Assembly (NCBI RefSeq): GCF_040371085.1 | Contig: NZ_JAMBMT010000001.1 | Coordinates: 372,001-436,000 of the forward strand | Reading direction: 5' to 3' | Length of the DNA: 64,000 nucleotides | Source of the DNA: Psychrobacter sp. AH5 | Lineage (GTDB): Bacteria; Pseudomonadota; Gammaproteobacteria; Pseudomonadales; Moraxellaceae | Shown: piece by piece, positions 1 through 7,385 of the stretch | Position numbering within the stretch: the first letter of the stretch is position 1 | How the letters are laid out: every line of letters begins with the position of its first letter | Program-made: the position numbers and the translations under genes | Notes under the pieces: generated by a model | Told to the model about the DNA's origin: nothing | What the model saw: only the letters and a program-made list of their open reading frames with translations | Database searches by the model: none

Positions 1-617
1 TCAATCGCTCAAGTCCCAAAACCCAAAGTGCGCTACTTGAGGCAATGGAGGAGCGGCAAGTCACCCAAGATGGGCAGTCGTACCCGCTACCAAAGCCTTT
101 TTTTGTGATTGCTACCCAAAACCCTCTGCAACAAGCTGGAGTGTATCCATTACCAGAATCACAGTTGGATCGGTTTTTGATGTGTTTGTCGCTAGGCTAT
201 CCCTCGCTTGAGGCGGAGCGCGCTCTACTGCGCGGACAAGATCGCCGCGAGCTATTAGCTAAGCTGTCAGCAGTACTAAGCACTGAAGAGGTACTACTAG
301 CGCGCCGCGGTGTGCAGCAAGTTTATGTGGCAGATGCCGTACTCGACTACTTACAGCGTTTGGTCGCCAAGACCCGTGTTAGCCAAGACTATCATGGGCT
401 ATCACCGCGAGGAGTACTGTCGCTACAAAGCGCCGCGCAAGCTTATGCTTATGTCTCAGGTCATCAAGAAGTGACGCCTGAGGATATTCAAGCAGTATTT
501 GCCGCGGTCACTGACCACCGATTAGGACAGCGATTTGTATCAGCCAATGCAGTAAGTGGCCAGGCACCATCGACTATAGCTCAGCGCATTATGGCCGAAG
601 TCGCTGTAGTCGTCTGA
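1..617 (+). CDS. MoxR-family AAA+ ATPase (3' part)
   Basis: The reading frame is open from the window edge (first full codon at 3), so the 5' part including the Walker A motif lies outside. The visible part begins NRSSPKTQSALLEAMEER, the conserved MoxR stretch after Walker B, followed by the sensor-1 region FFVIATQNP and the helical lid domain (SPRGVLSLQSAAQAYA). MoxR ATPases are thought to act as chaperones that help assemble or activate metal- or cofactor-containing or membrane protein complexes. The order MoxR, DUF58, transglutaminase is a common bacterial operon and all three are co-directional here. The substrate is unknown. The family call is firm. Confidence 0.93.
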   Translation, partial: NRSSPKTQSALLEAMEERQVTQDGQSYPLPKPFFVIATQNPLQQAGVYPLPESQLDRFLMCLSLGYPSLEAERALLRGQDRRELLAKLSAVLSTEEVLLARRGVQQVYVADAVLDYLQRLVAKTRVSQDYHGLSPRGVLSLQSAAQAYAYVSGHQEVTPEDIQAVFAAVTDHRLGQRFVSANAVSGQAPSTIAQRIMAEVAVVV

Positions 618-653
618 TAACTGTTTAGACTACCCTCACTTTATAGGGTGAAT

Positions 654-1709
654 ATGACCATTTTGCCTCAGACCATAAAACAGCCCTTAGCGGCAATGCT
701 CAGTCACTGGTTTGCCAAGCGCGCGCCCAAAAGCGACAGCGCTACCCTTAACTTGCGTAATGTCTATATTTTTTTTAGCCGCGAGGGTATGCTGTTTGTG
801 TTGCTACTTACCATTACCTTTATCGCCGGTGTTAATTACGGCAATAACTTGGTATTGGGGCTATGTTTTTATCTAGTAAGTGTCTGGCTAATTAGCTTTC
901 ATGTCACTTTTGCCCATGTATCAGGATTGCAAGTACGACTGCTTGAGGTGACCATGGCAGAGGCAGGCGAGCCGGCTTGGGTAACGGTGCAGCTGCTCAA
1001 TAAAAGCCGTCAGCCTAGGCGTCAGCTACTGGTCAGCTTTGAGCCAAAAAACAAACAACATAGCCAAAAATCAGCGAGTAAACAGCTAGCCGCGTCACCT
1101 AGCTCATCACCAACATCGCTGCCAACCTCCATACTATTATCGCGTCTTAAAGATGAGCAAATTATACGTCTGCCAGTAGCGACTCATCAGCGTGGTAAGC
1201 TTGAGCTGCCACGTTTGCAAATCAAAACCGTTTACCCATTAGGAATTATGCGCGCTTGGTCCTACGTTTATTTCGCGCGCCCCGCTTGGGTCTATCCAAA
1301 AGCTGAAGCCTTTGAATGGCAAGCGCAGTATCTAAGCGCTAATAATACAGATCTGCCCACTGGTGGACAGTACACCCAAGGCCAAGATGACTTTGAGCGT
1401 CTCGATAATTATATCGCTGGTGAATCCTTAGCGAGAGTCTCTTGGGCGCATGTGGCGCGCGGGCAGGGCATGTTTACCAAGCATTTCGCCGATCCTGTCG
1501 GTTATGAGCAGCGCTTAGCTTACGACGATATGCCAGCGCTGACTCATGAACAAAAACTCTCGCAACTGGCTTATGGGGTGCTTACTTTAGCTCAGAGTGA
1601 GGTACCGTTTCAGCTGCAACTACCTAATGATGCGCCAAACGCTGCCGTTATAGGGCAAGGCGATGCGTTCGCGCAAGCCTGTTTACTAAGGTTGGCGCAA
1701 GTCCCATGA
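654..1709 (+). CDS. DUF58 domain membrane protein
   Basis: A 351-residue protein with two hydrophobic segments near the N-terminus (roughly residues 45-95) and a C-terminal DUF58 domain. The domain is marked by PTGGQYTQGQDDFERLDNYI and the following RVSWAHVARGQGMFTKHF. DUF58 proteins are regularly encoded between a MoxR ATPase and a transglutaminase-like protein; their biochemical role is not settled. A GTG two codons upstream (648) is also possible, but the ATG at 654 has AGGGTG just before it. The 3' end overlaps the next gene by 4 bp (ATGA), suggesting translational coupling. Confidence 0.85.
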   Translation: MTILPQTIKQPLAAMLSHWFAKRAPKSDSATLNLRNVYIFFSREGMLFVLLLTITFIAGVNYGNNLVLGLCFYLVSVWLISFHVTFAHVSGLQVRLLEVTMAEAGEPAWVTVQLLNKSRQPRRQLLVSFEPKNKQHSQKSASKQLAASPSSSPTSLPTSILLSRLKDEQIIRLPVATHQRGKLELPRLQIKTVYPLGIMRAWSYVYFARPAWVYPKAEAFEWQAQYLSANNTDLPTGGQYTQGQDDFERLDNYIAGESLARVSWAHVARGQGMFTKHFADPVGYEQRLAYDDMPALTHEQKLSQLAYGVLTLAQSEVPFQLQLPNDAPNAAVIGQGDAFAQACLLRLAQVP

Positions 1710-3958
1710 GTTTATTTAACTTATTCTCCAGTAAAAAACGCTCGCCGCAAAGCTTGGCTAACCAACCAGATCCTATGAAAGCTATTAATGGTAGCGACGC
1801 TAGCTTTGAGCGGCTCGCTTATGGCCAACTGATCTCTACTCGCTTAATAAATGATGAGCGCGGTGATGACGAGGTTACTAAGAATAAATGGTATCAGCGG
1901 CTGTTATCACTACCCGCTTATTATTGGGTATTGATCGCCCAGCTGTTTGTTATTTTGCCGCACGCTTTTTATCTGCCTCTATGGCTGATAGGTTTTGGCA
2001 TTATTACTATTGGCGCGCAGCTACCTTTTATCAAAGCTAGGTTCAAGCCCAAGCGCTTAAAGCGTTATTATCAAGCGATGCAGATGCTAGGGTTCCTATT
2101 AGGTTTAGCAGGTTTATCGCTCACTTATGGCACTTCTTTTGGTCTCGATATGGGCGTGGCTTTTTTGCTGCTGTGTCTAATCAGTAAGCTTTGGGAGCTT
2201 TATAAGCGCCGCGACGCTTATGTAGTACTGAACTTATCGCTGTTTGTTATCGCCGGTTTATTCTTATTAGATCAAGGGCTTTTGACCACCATAGAGGCGA
2301 TATTCGCTACTTTGGTAGTATTACTAGCTTTTATTGCGCTCAATGATGATGGTAATACTCGCGGTGATGGCCGCTTGCGTACGCTTGGCATGTTAGGCGT
2401 ATCGGCGCTACCTTTATTGATAGTGCTGTTTTTATTCTTTCCGCGTCTGCCGCCGTTATGGTCAGTGCAGCTGTCCTCAAACCAAGCAACTACTGGCGTC
2501 TCTGATAGTATGTCGCCAGGCGATTTTGCTAATTTGAGCCAATCGACCGAACTGGCCTTTCGCGTTGAATTTGATGAATTTCGCCCGCAGCAGAGTGAGC
2601 TATATTGGCGCGGCTTAGTGTTTAGCGACTTTGATGGGGTGACTTGGCGTCCCAATCAGCGCATACAGCAGCTGTGGCAATGGCAGTCTAATCGGCAAAC
2701 GCCGCAGTGGCTAGAGCAGTCGTTGGCTACCGCTGCCGATGCGGTAAAACTGGCACCTAACCAGTATGAGGTGATCTTGGAGCCCACCCAGCAGCAGTGG
2801 CTATTTGGGCTTGATTATCCTTTTACCCAAGAGCAAGGTATCAGTCTAACCTCAGATTTTACCTTATTAAACAATAAACCAGTGACTGAGCAGCTGCGTT
2901 ATGAGGTGCTACGTTTTACCCCTATAAAGATAGATCCGCTACTTGATGAGGTCAGCTACGAGGTTAATTTAACTTTGCCTGCCACCGGTAATACAAAAAC
3001 GCGTGCCCTTGCTAAGCAGCTGTTTGCACAAGCAGGCTCAGATCCTGTGCGCTACATGCAAGCTATCCAAAGCTGGATCAATAAGGACGAGTTTCGCTAT
3101 ACACTATCGCCGCCACGGCTCAGTGATAATCGCATCGATAGTTTTTTATTCGAAACCCAAGCCGGATTTTGTGAGCATTATTCCTCAAGCTTTACCTTTA
3201 TGATGCGCGCCGCTGGTATTCCAGCACGGGTAGTGGCAGGCTATCAAGGTGGCGAGCTGAGTCGCGGCGGTACGGTATGGGAGGTGCGGCAAATGGACGC
3301 CCACGCTTGGAGCGAGGTTTGGCTTGAGGGCCAAGGCTGGGTGCGCGTTGACCCGACAGCTTTTGTGGCGCCAGAGCGAGTGGAGCAAGGGATGGACGCT
3401 TTGACGCAAGCACGCGGCGCTAGTATGTTTGGTGATGGCGCGCGCGCGCAAATCAGCTATCAGCAGTACCAAATGCTACAAACTTTAAGACGTTTATCAG
3501 ATCAAGCAAGCTACTATTGGCAAAGAGAGGTGGTCGGTTATGATCAAGACAAGCAGGCCGGATCGTTACTAAAATGGTTCAATATCCGGTCTATTACGGA
3601 GCAAATCGCTTGGCTTGCCGCTAGCGCTATTGCGGTGATGGGACTTATAGTAGTGCTGATATGGTATCGTCGCCGTAAGCTTTGGCATCCGCTAGATCGG
3701 CCTTTTATGAAGCTCTCAAAGCGTTTAGCTAAGCGCGATAAAGCGTTAGCTCGTGCTGATAACGAGGGGCAGCTGGCTTGGCTTGAGCGTTTAGAGAGCA
3801 ATGAAGCTATTAAACTAAATAAGCAGCATTTGGGCGAGATTAAAAGCTACTATCGACAGCTACGCTATGGATGTCTAAGCGCTACTGATAGTAGTAGTGA
3901 TGAGTATCAACAGTTATTCAAGCAGCTTAAATACAGCATCAGGCAGCTGCTAAAGTAA
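1706..3958 (+). CDS. tgpA: TgpA-like membrane transglutaminase
   Basis: This 750-residue protein has an N-terminal membrane domain (DUF3488 type, several helices between about residues 70 and 250). A transglutaminase/protease-like domain faces the periplasm, then one more helix near residue 640 leads to a cytoplasmic tail. The catalytic triad can be read as Cys489 (AGFCEHYSSS), His533 (MDAHAWSEVW) and Asp549 (GWVRVDPTAF). The architecture matches Pseudomonas TgpA, a membrane transglutaminase reported as essential there. It overlaps the DUF58 gene by 4 bp and completes the MoxR operon. Its stop lies only 3 bp from the convergent Usp gene and I see no terminator between them. Confidence 0.9.
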   Translation: MSLFNLFSSKKRSPQSLANQPDPMKAINGSDASFERLAYGQLISTRLINDERGDDEVTKNKWYQRLLSLPAYYWVLIAQLFVILPHAFYLPLWLIGFGIITIGAQLPFIKARFKPKRLKRYYQAMQMLGFLLGLAGLSLTYGTSFGLDMGVAFLLLCLISKLWELYKRRDAYVVLNLSLFVIAGLFLLDQGLLTTIEAIFATLVVLLAFIALNDDGNTRGDGRLRTLGMLGVSALPLLIVLFLFFPRLPPLWSVQLSSNQATTGVSDSMSPGDFANLSQSTELAFRVEFDEFRPQQSELYWRGLVFSDFDGVTWRPNQRIQQLWQWQSNRQTPQWLEQSLATAADAVKLAPNQYEVILEPTQQQWLFGLDYPFTQEQGISLTSDFTLLNNKPVTEQLRYEVLRFTPIKIDPLLDEVSYEVNLTLPATGNTKTRALAKQLFAQAGSDPVRYMQAIQSWINKDEFRYTLSPPRLSDNRIDSFLFETQAGFCEHYSSSFTFMMRAAGIPARVVAGYQGGELSRGGTVWEVRQMDAHAWSEVWLEGQGWVRVDPTAFVAPERVEQGMDALTQARGASMFGDGARAQISYQQYQMLQTLRRLSDQASYYWQREVVGYDQDKQAGSLLKWFNIRSITEQIAWLAASAIAVMGLIVVLIWYRRRKLWHPLDRPFMKLSKRLAKRDKALARADNEGQLAWLERLESNEAIKLNKQHLGEIKSYYRQLRYGCLSATDSSSDEYQQLFKQLKYSIRQLLK

Positions 3959-3961
3959 AGA

Positions 3962-4822
3962 TTAGCGCAGTAACAGTATCGGCGATAAGGTTTTGGTAAT
4001 CAGCTTAGTGGTCGTGCTACCGATGAATAACTGCTGAAATTTAGAATGGCCATAAGCGCCAATGACAATAAGATCAAGAGCATTGTTAGCCTGAAACTGT
4101 AATAAACTCTCAACTACCTCATCATCAGGTAAATGATGCGCGCTGACGCTAAAGCCGGCTTGGCTTAATTGCTCAGTGGCTTTAGCTAAGCTATTTTTCG
4201 CATTATCATCATCTCGGCCCACCATCACAATATGACCTTGCATACCCTTTAATAGCTCGCTACCTGCGACCCTATCTACCGCTTTAATCGCCGTCTTGCT
4301 GCCATCAAAAGCTATCAGATAAGAGGCAGGCGTATTAAACTGCTCAGAGCAAATTAAGATCGGGCGGTTTGAGGCGCGAGTGACGGTTTCGATTTGGCTA
4401 CCGATATTGAGGCGATCGTTTTGATGATCGGTGCCGCGGCGTCCTAATACAATAGCGCGATTTTCATCTTTAAAATGCTCAATGGCGGGCAGCAGCTTAC
4501 CACGGCGTCTATAGGCTTTTACCTCGACATCAAAGTTATTGGTGATATGGCTTTTGGCGTCTTCGATTAGCGCATTGCTATAGCTGTTGACCACCTTAGC
4601 TCTTTTTTCATCCAATTGCGTCAACTCTTCTAGCAGAATTTGGCGACTATCGATACCGATGGTGCCAGATAAGTCGCGCCTTGAGGACACTGGCACATCG
4701 ACGACATTAAGTAAGGCTACTGGTAAATTTAAACGACTGGCATACCACGCCGCGTAGCTACAGACGGATTGGGTGACGGTCGAGCCATCAATACAAGCTA
4801 AAATGTGCGGTTCGCTAGTCAT
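3962..4822 (-). CDS. Tandem universal stress protein (UspA family)
   Basis: A 286-residue protein with two Usp domains (about 1-150 and 160-286). The nucleotide-binding pattern GxxG-x9-G(S/T) is visible in both: GRRGTDHQNDRLNIGS in the first and GAYGHSKFQQLFIGST in the second, so ATP binding is plausible for both. Tandem Usp proteins of this size are soluble stress-response proteins; the exact role cannot be told from sequence. The ATG is preceded by GAGGAC. It is transcribed alone, toward the TgpA operon. Confidence 0.9.
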   Translation of the reverse strand: MTSEPHILACIDGSTVTQSVCSYAAWYASRLNLPVALLNVVDVPVSSRRDLSGTIGIDSRQILLEELTQLDEKRAKVVNSYSNALIEDAKSHITNNFDVEVKAYRRRGKLLPAIEHFKDENRAIVLGRRGTDHQNDRLNIGSQIETVTRASNRPILICSEQFNTPASYLIAFDGSKTAIKAVDRVAGSELLKGMQGHIVMVGRDDDNAKNSLAKATEQLSQAGFSVSAHHLPDDEVVESLLQFQANNALDLIVIGAYGHSKFQQLFIGSTTTKLITKTLSPILLLR

Positions 4823-4988
4823 AAGCTGTCCTCAAAAATAGAAAAACTCTTGGCTGACTTTAGGTATGTTTACTTTGCCTCATTAAAACGAGCACATGCC
4901 TTATTGATTATTAACAGTTGCTATTAAAAGCTATTATTAATGTCAGATTTCACTATAACAAATTAGCAGCGGTAGCGGACAACGGACT

Positions 4989-5025
4989 CAAAAAAAGCGT
5001 TCTAGAGAATTATCTACAACGCTTT
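4989..5025 (-). terminator. Rho-independent terminator of the Cys-rich gene
   Basis: An inverted repeat AAAGCGTT (4994-5001) / AACGCTTT (5018-5025) with a 16-nt loop. Read on the minus strand, the stem is followed by a run of seven T. It lies about 35 bp after the stop codon of the small cysteine-rich ORF, supporting that ORF as a separate transcription unit. Confidence 0.75.
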
Positions 5026-5058
5026 GCTGTGTTTACTAAGCTTGTTTAGCAGCTATAG

Positions 5059-5199
5059 CTATGAGCTACAAGTACAGCACTTACTGCATTTATCACATTT
5101 TTGGCAAGTGGCTTCACTACTACAACCACATTTAGAACAAGTGCAAGTTTTTTGTTGAATAGCGATAGTTGCTAATATCGATTTATTAATCTTAGTCAT
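5059..5199 (-). CDS. Metallothionein-like small Cys-rich protein
   Basis: A 46-residue ORF. After a cysteine-free N-terminus (MTKINKSILATIAIQQK) come ten cysteines in 26 residues: CTCSKCGC at 19-26, then CQKC, DKC and SKCCTC at 32-44. There are no histidines or aromatic residues. The CxC, CxxC and CC spacing is what metal-thiolate cluster proteins show. A clear ribosome site (AAGGATGA, 6 bp before the ATG) and a terminator after the stop support expression. It is not obviously the cyanobacterial SmtA or pseudomonad type, so 'metallothionein' is by composition and spacing only. Metal storage or buffering (Zn, Cu, Cd) is inferred. Neighbours are an unrelated Usp gene and the mocA operon. Confidence 0.7.
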   Translation of the reverse strand: MTKINKSILATIAIQQKTCTCSKCGCSSEATCQKCDKCSKCCTCSS

Positions 5200-5474
5200 A
5201 AGTCATCCTTTTTTATGAATTCGCTTATATTTTGACAGGTAATGATAAGGCTCTCAGTAAGGATATTGTGGGTTTCGTAGGAGCGATTGTTAATATAGTT
5301 AATTAGCAATTTCTTATATAGTTAAACCACTTTAAAAACGATACAGTGCGGTTGGGATGCTTTTTTTAAGTATAAGTTGCGTAGCCTCTGTCAGCGTAGA
5401 CACAGTACACTAGGAAAATTTATACCAACTGCACAAATATATTAGCGTATCGATTTTATTTACAACTGACTATA

Positions 5475-6158
5475 TCAACAGTCAAGCCAACCTTGCGCTT
5501 GAGCATAAGCCAATTGCCAAGGCGTATCGATATCATAGCTTAGCTGTGAATTATCCACGCTACTAATTTGCTCAGCAGGCAAAGCTCTAATCAAATGTCG
5601 TAAGCCTTTATCGCCACTTAATGAAGCTTGCCATGACTTTAATAACTGATAATCAATCACTATCGGTAGACCGATAATGTCACTCTTAGAATCATCAAGA
5701 GCGTAATTGTCATCTAAGTTTGGATAGCGACTAGCGACGACTAAATGGTTTTTTGCTAGAAGCTGGTTTAAATGTTTAGCGTCTAATAGTACTTGATCCA
5801 CGCCCATAATCAATACGCGCTTGATGGCTAAGTTTTGCTGAACCTTTAAAGTATCCATAGCTAGAGATAAGCTTTGCGCCATTCCTATTTGTGGGCTTGG
5901 GTTATTAATAATTTGCAGGGTTGAATATTGTAATGTTAGCTTATTAACCGTAGAGTAAATGGCTGTATTATGCTGAGGAATGACGATAATGACAGTTTTT
6001 GCTTGACTGGCCACAGCTAAGTTAGCCACATAATGAATTAACGGCTTGCCATTTTTGGGTAGCAGCTGCTTAGCCTGACCTAATCGCTGACTAAGACCAC
6101 TGGCTAAAATAATAACCGCGTGATTTTGGGTCATTAAAGGTGTGTCGCCATTATTCAT
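5475..6158 (-). CDS. mocA: MocA-like Mo-cofactor cytidylyltransferase
   Basis: A nucleotidyltransferase of the MobA/MocA fold, about 227 residues. The signature AVIILASGLSQRLGQAKQLL matches the GTP/CTP-binding loop with its downstream lysine. MocA transfers CMP to Mo-molybdopterin, giving the cytosine dinucleotide form used by xanthine-oxidase-family enzymes. That fits its position as last gene of the paoABC-xdhC operon. The chosen ATG overlaps the xdhC stop by 8 bp (ATGAATAA). A TTG at 6176 and an ATG at 6134 are alternatives, and none has a strong ribosome site. A MobA role (GMP transfer) is less likely here, and a separate mobA begins at the window end. Confidence 0.85.
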   Translation of the reverse strand: MNNGDTPLMTQNHAVIILASGLSQRLGQAKQLLPKNGKPLIHYVANLAVASQAKTVIIVIPQHNTAIYSTVNKLTLQYSTLQIINNPSPQIGMAQSLSLAMDTLKVQQNLAIKRVLIMGVDQVLLDAKHLNQLLAKNHLVVASRYPNLDDNYALDDSKSDIIGLPIVIDYQLLKSWQASLSGDKGLRHLIRALPAEQISSVDNSQLSYDIDTPWQLAYAQAQGWLDC

Positions 6159-7377
6159 AATTGACTGCGTTGGCAAGCTTGTTTGCTTTCGATGAGGGTT
6201 TTGGCTGCGCTAATTCTCTATTGACTGCTATTTGCTCATGAACCACCGCACTGATTTGCGCCATGATACTTAATGCCAAGGCTTCGGGGCCATCACCGCC
6301 GAGCTTGTAACCGATAGGGTAGTGTAATTGGTTGATACCATCTGCTAATATCGTAGGGTTGTCACAAGTCGAGCTAATCTCCCTGATCAGACGCTCAGTG
6401 CGATAGCGTGGCCCTAGTTGTCCAAGGTAGATATAGATCTCAGGATGTTTGAGTAAGACAGCTAAGCGCGCGCGATCTTGGCTCAGACTGTGCGACATTA
6501 GCGCTACTGCGGCATTACGGCTTAGCTCAAGCAAGGTTTCGCTGTCCTCCAAAGGTAATGAGAGTACAGCATCGGCTTGCGGAAAACGCTGGCGAGTAGC
6601 GTATTGCGCGCGGCTATCCACTACTGTGACGTGCCAATCTTGCAGCTTTGCCATGGTGACTAGCGGCATGACATCGTTGCCTGCGCCGCAAATCAGTAGC
6701 CGAATTTGTGGTTGTAAGCGCTGCACTAGCCACTCGCTTTGTATATTTATAGTTGGGTTATCAGCACTTGGATTAGAGTCTTTAATCACGAGATAATCAG
6801 CGTTTTTATGACTGACTTGATAAACTGCTAATTGATCAATGATCGGCTGCGCTATGGGTTTTAAGGCTATGCTGTCATCTAAAAAACTGCCGTTTAAATG
6901 AACTCGTGCTGCTACTGTCATCTCAGAACTATTAGAGCGGATTAAAGTGGCGACAGTAGCAGGCTGGGCATTTTGCCGGACTTTTTTGATCAATTGTAAA
7001 TAGGCCATAGCCGAAGATAAACGCTCAAATAAGACATGAAGTTTGCCATTACAGCCTAAACCAAAATTTAACTCATCTTCTAAATATGAGGGGCTACTTA
7101 GCCCATCATCTTGCTCGCCCTGTTGCTCATCACCGGTTTGATACACTTGTACGCTTGCACCATTGCGGGTCAGCCAAAAAGCGCGCTTGATAATATGCGG
7201 CTCAAGGCAGCCGCCACTAATCATGCCCACTGAGCGACCGTCCGCGCAAATCAGCATCATCGCGCCGGGCTTGCGATAAGCGGAACCTTCCGTATGCACG
7301 ACCGTCGCTAGCACCGCATCAACGTCATTTTTTTGCGCGTCAGCAGCAAGGCTAAGAACATCAGCGATTTGGTTCAT
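6151..7377 (-). CDS. xdhC: XdhC-family Mo-cofactor insertion chaperone
   Basis: A 408-residue protein with both XdhC halves. The N-terminal XdhC/CoxI domain shows TVVHTEGSAYRKPGAMML and GMISGGCLEP. The C-terminal Rossmann-type half starts at LLICGAGNDVMPLV and continues into HVTVVDSR. XdhC proteins bind the mature Mo cofactor and insert it into xanthine-oxidase-family apoenzymes; E. coli PaoD is the equivalent in the pao operon. It lies 8 bp after the large-subunit gene and overlaps mocA, so chaperone and cofactor-modifying enzyme are made together with the target. The call is firm; the symbol could equally be paoD. Confidence 0.9.
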   Translation of the reverse strand: MNQIADVLSLAADAQKNDVDAVLATVVHTEGSAYRKPGAMMLICADGRSVGMISGGCLEPHIIKRAFWLTRNGASVQVYQTGDEQQGEQDDGLSSPSYLEDELNFGLGCNGKLHVLFERLSSAMAYLQLIKKVRQNAQPATVATLIRSNSSEMTVAARVHLNGSFLDDSIALKPIAQPIIDQLAVYQVSHKNADYLVIKDSNPSADNPTINIQSEWLVQRLQPQIRLLICGAGNDVMPLVTMAKLQDWHVTVVDSRAQYATRQRFPQADAVLSLPLEDSETLLELSRNAAVALMSHSLSQDRARLAVLLKHPEIYIYLGQLGPRYRTERLIREISSTCDNPTILADGINQLHYPIGYKLGGDGPEALALSIMAQISAVVHEQIAVNRELAQPKPSSKANKLANAVNYE

Positions 7378-7385
7378 AGCTATCC

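Noticed and set aside
2272..2655. 127-codon minus-strand open frame inside the transglutaminase gene
   Set aside because: It overlaps a gene with clear domains, has no ribosome site and a low-complexity product; a shadow frame.
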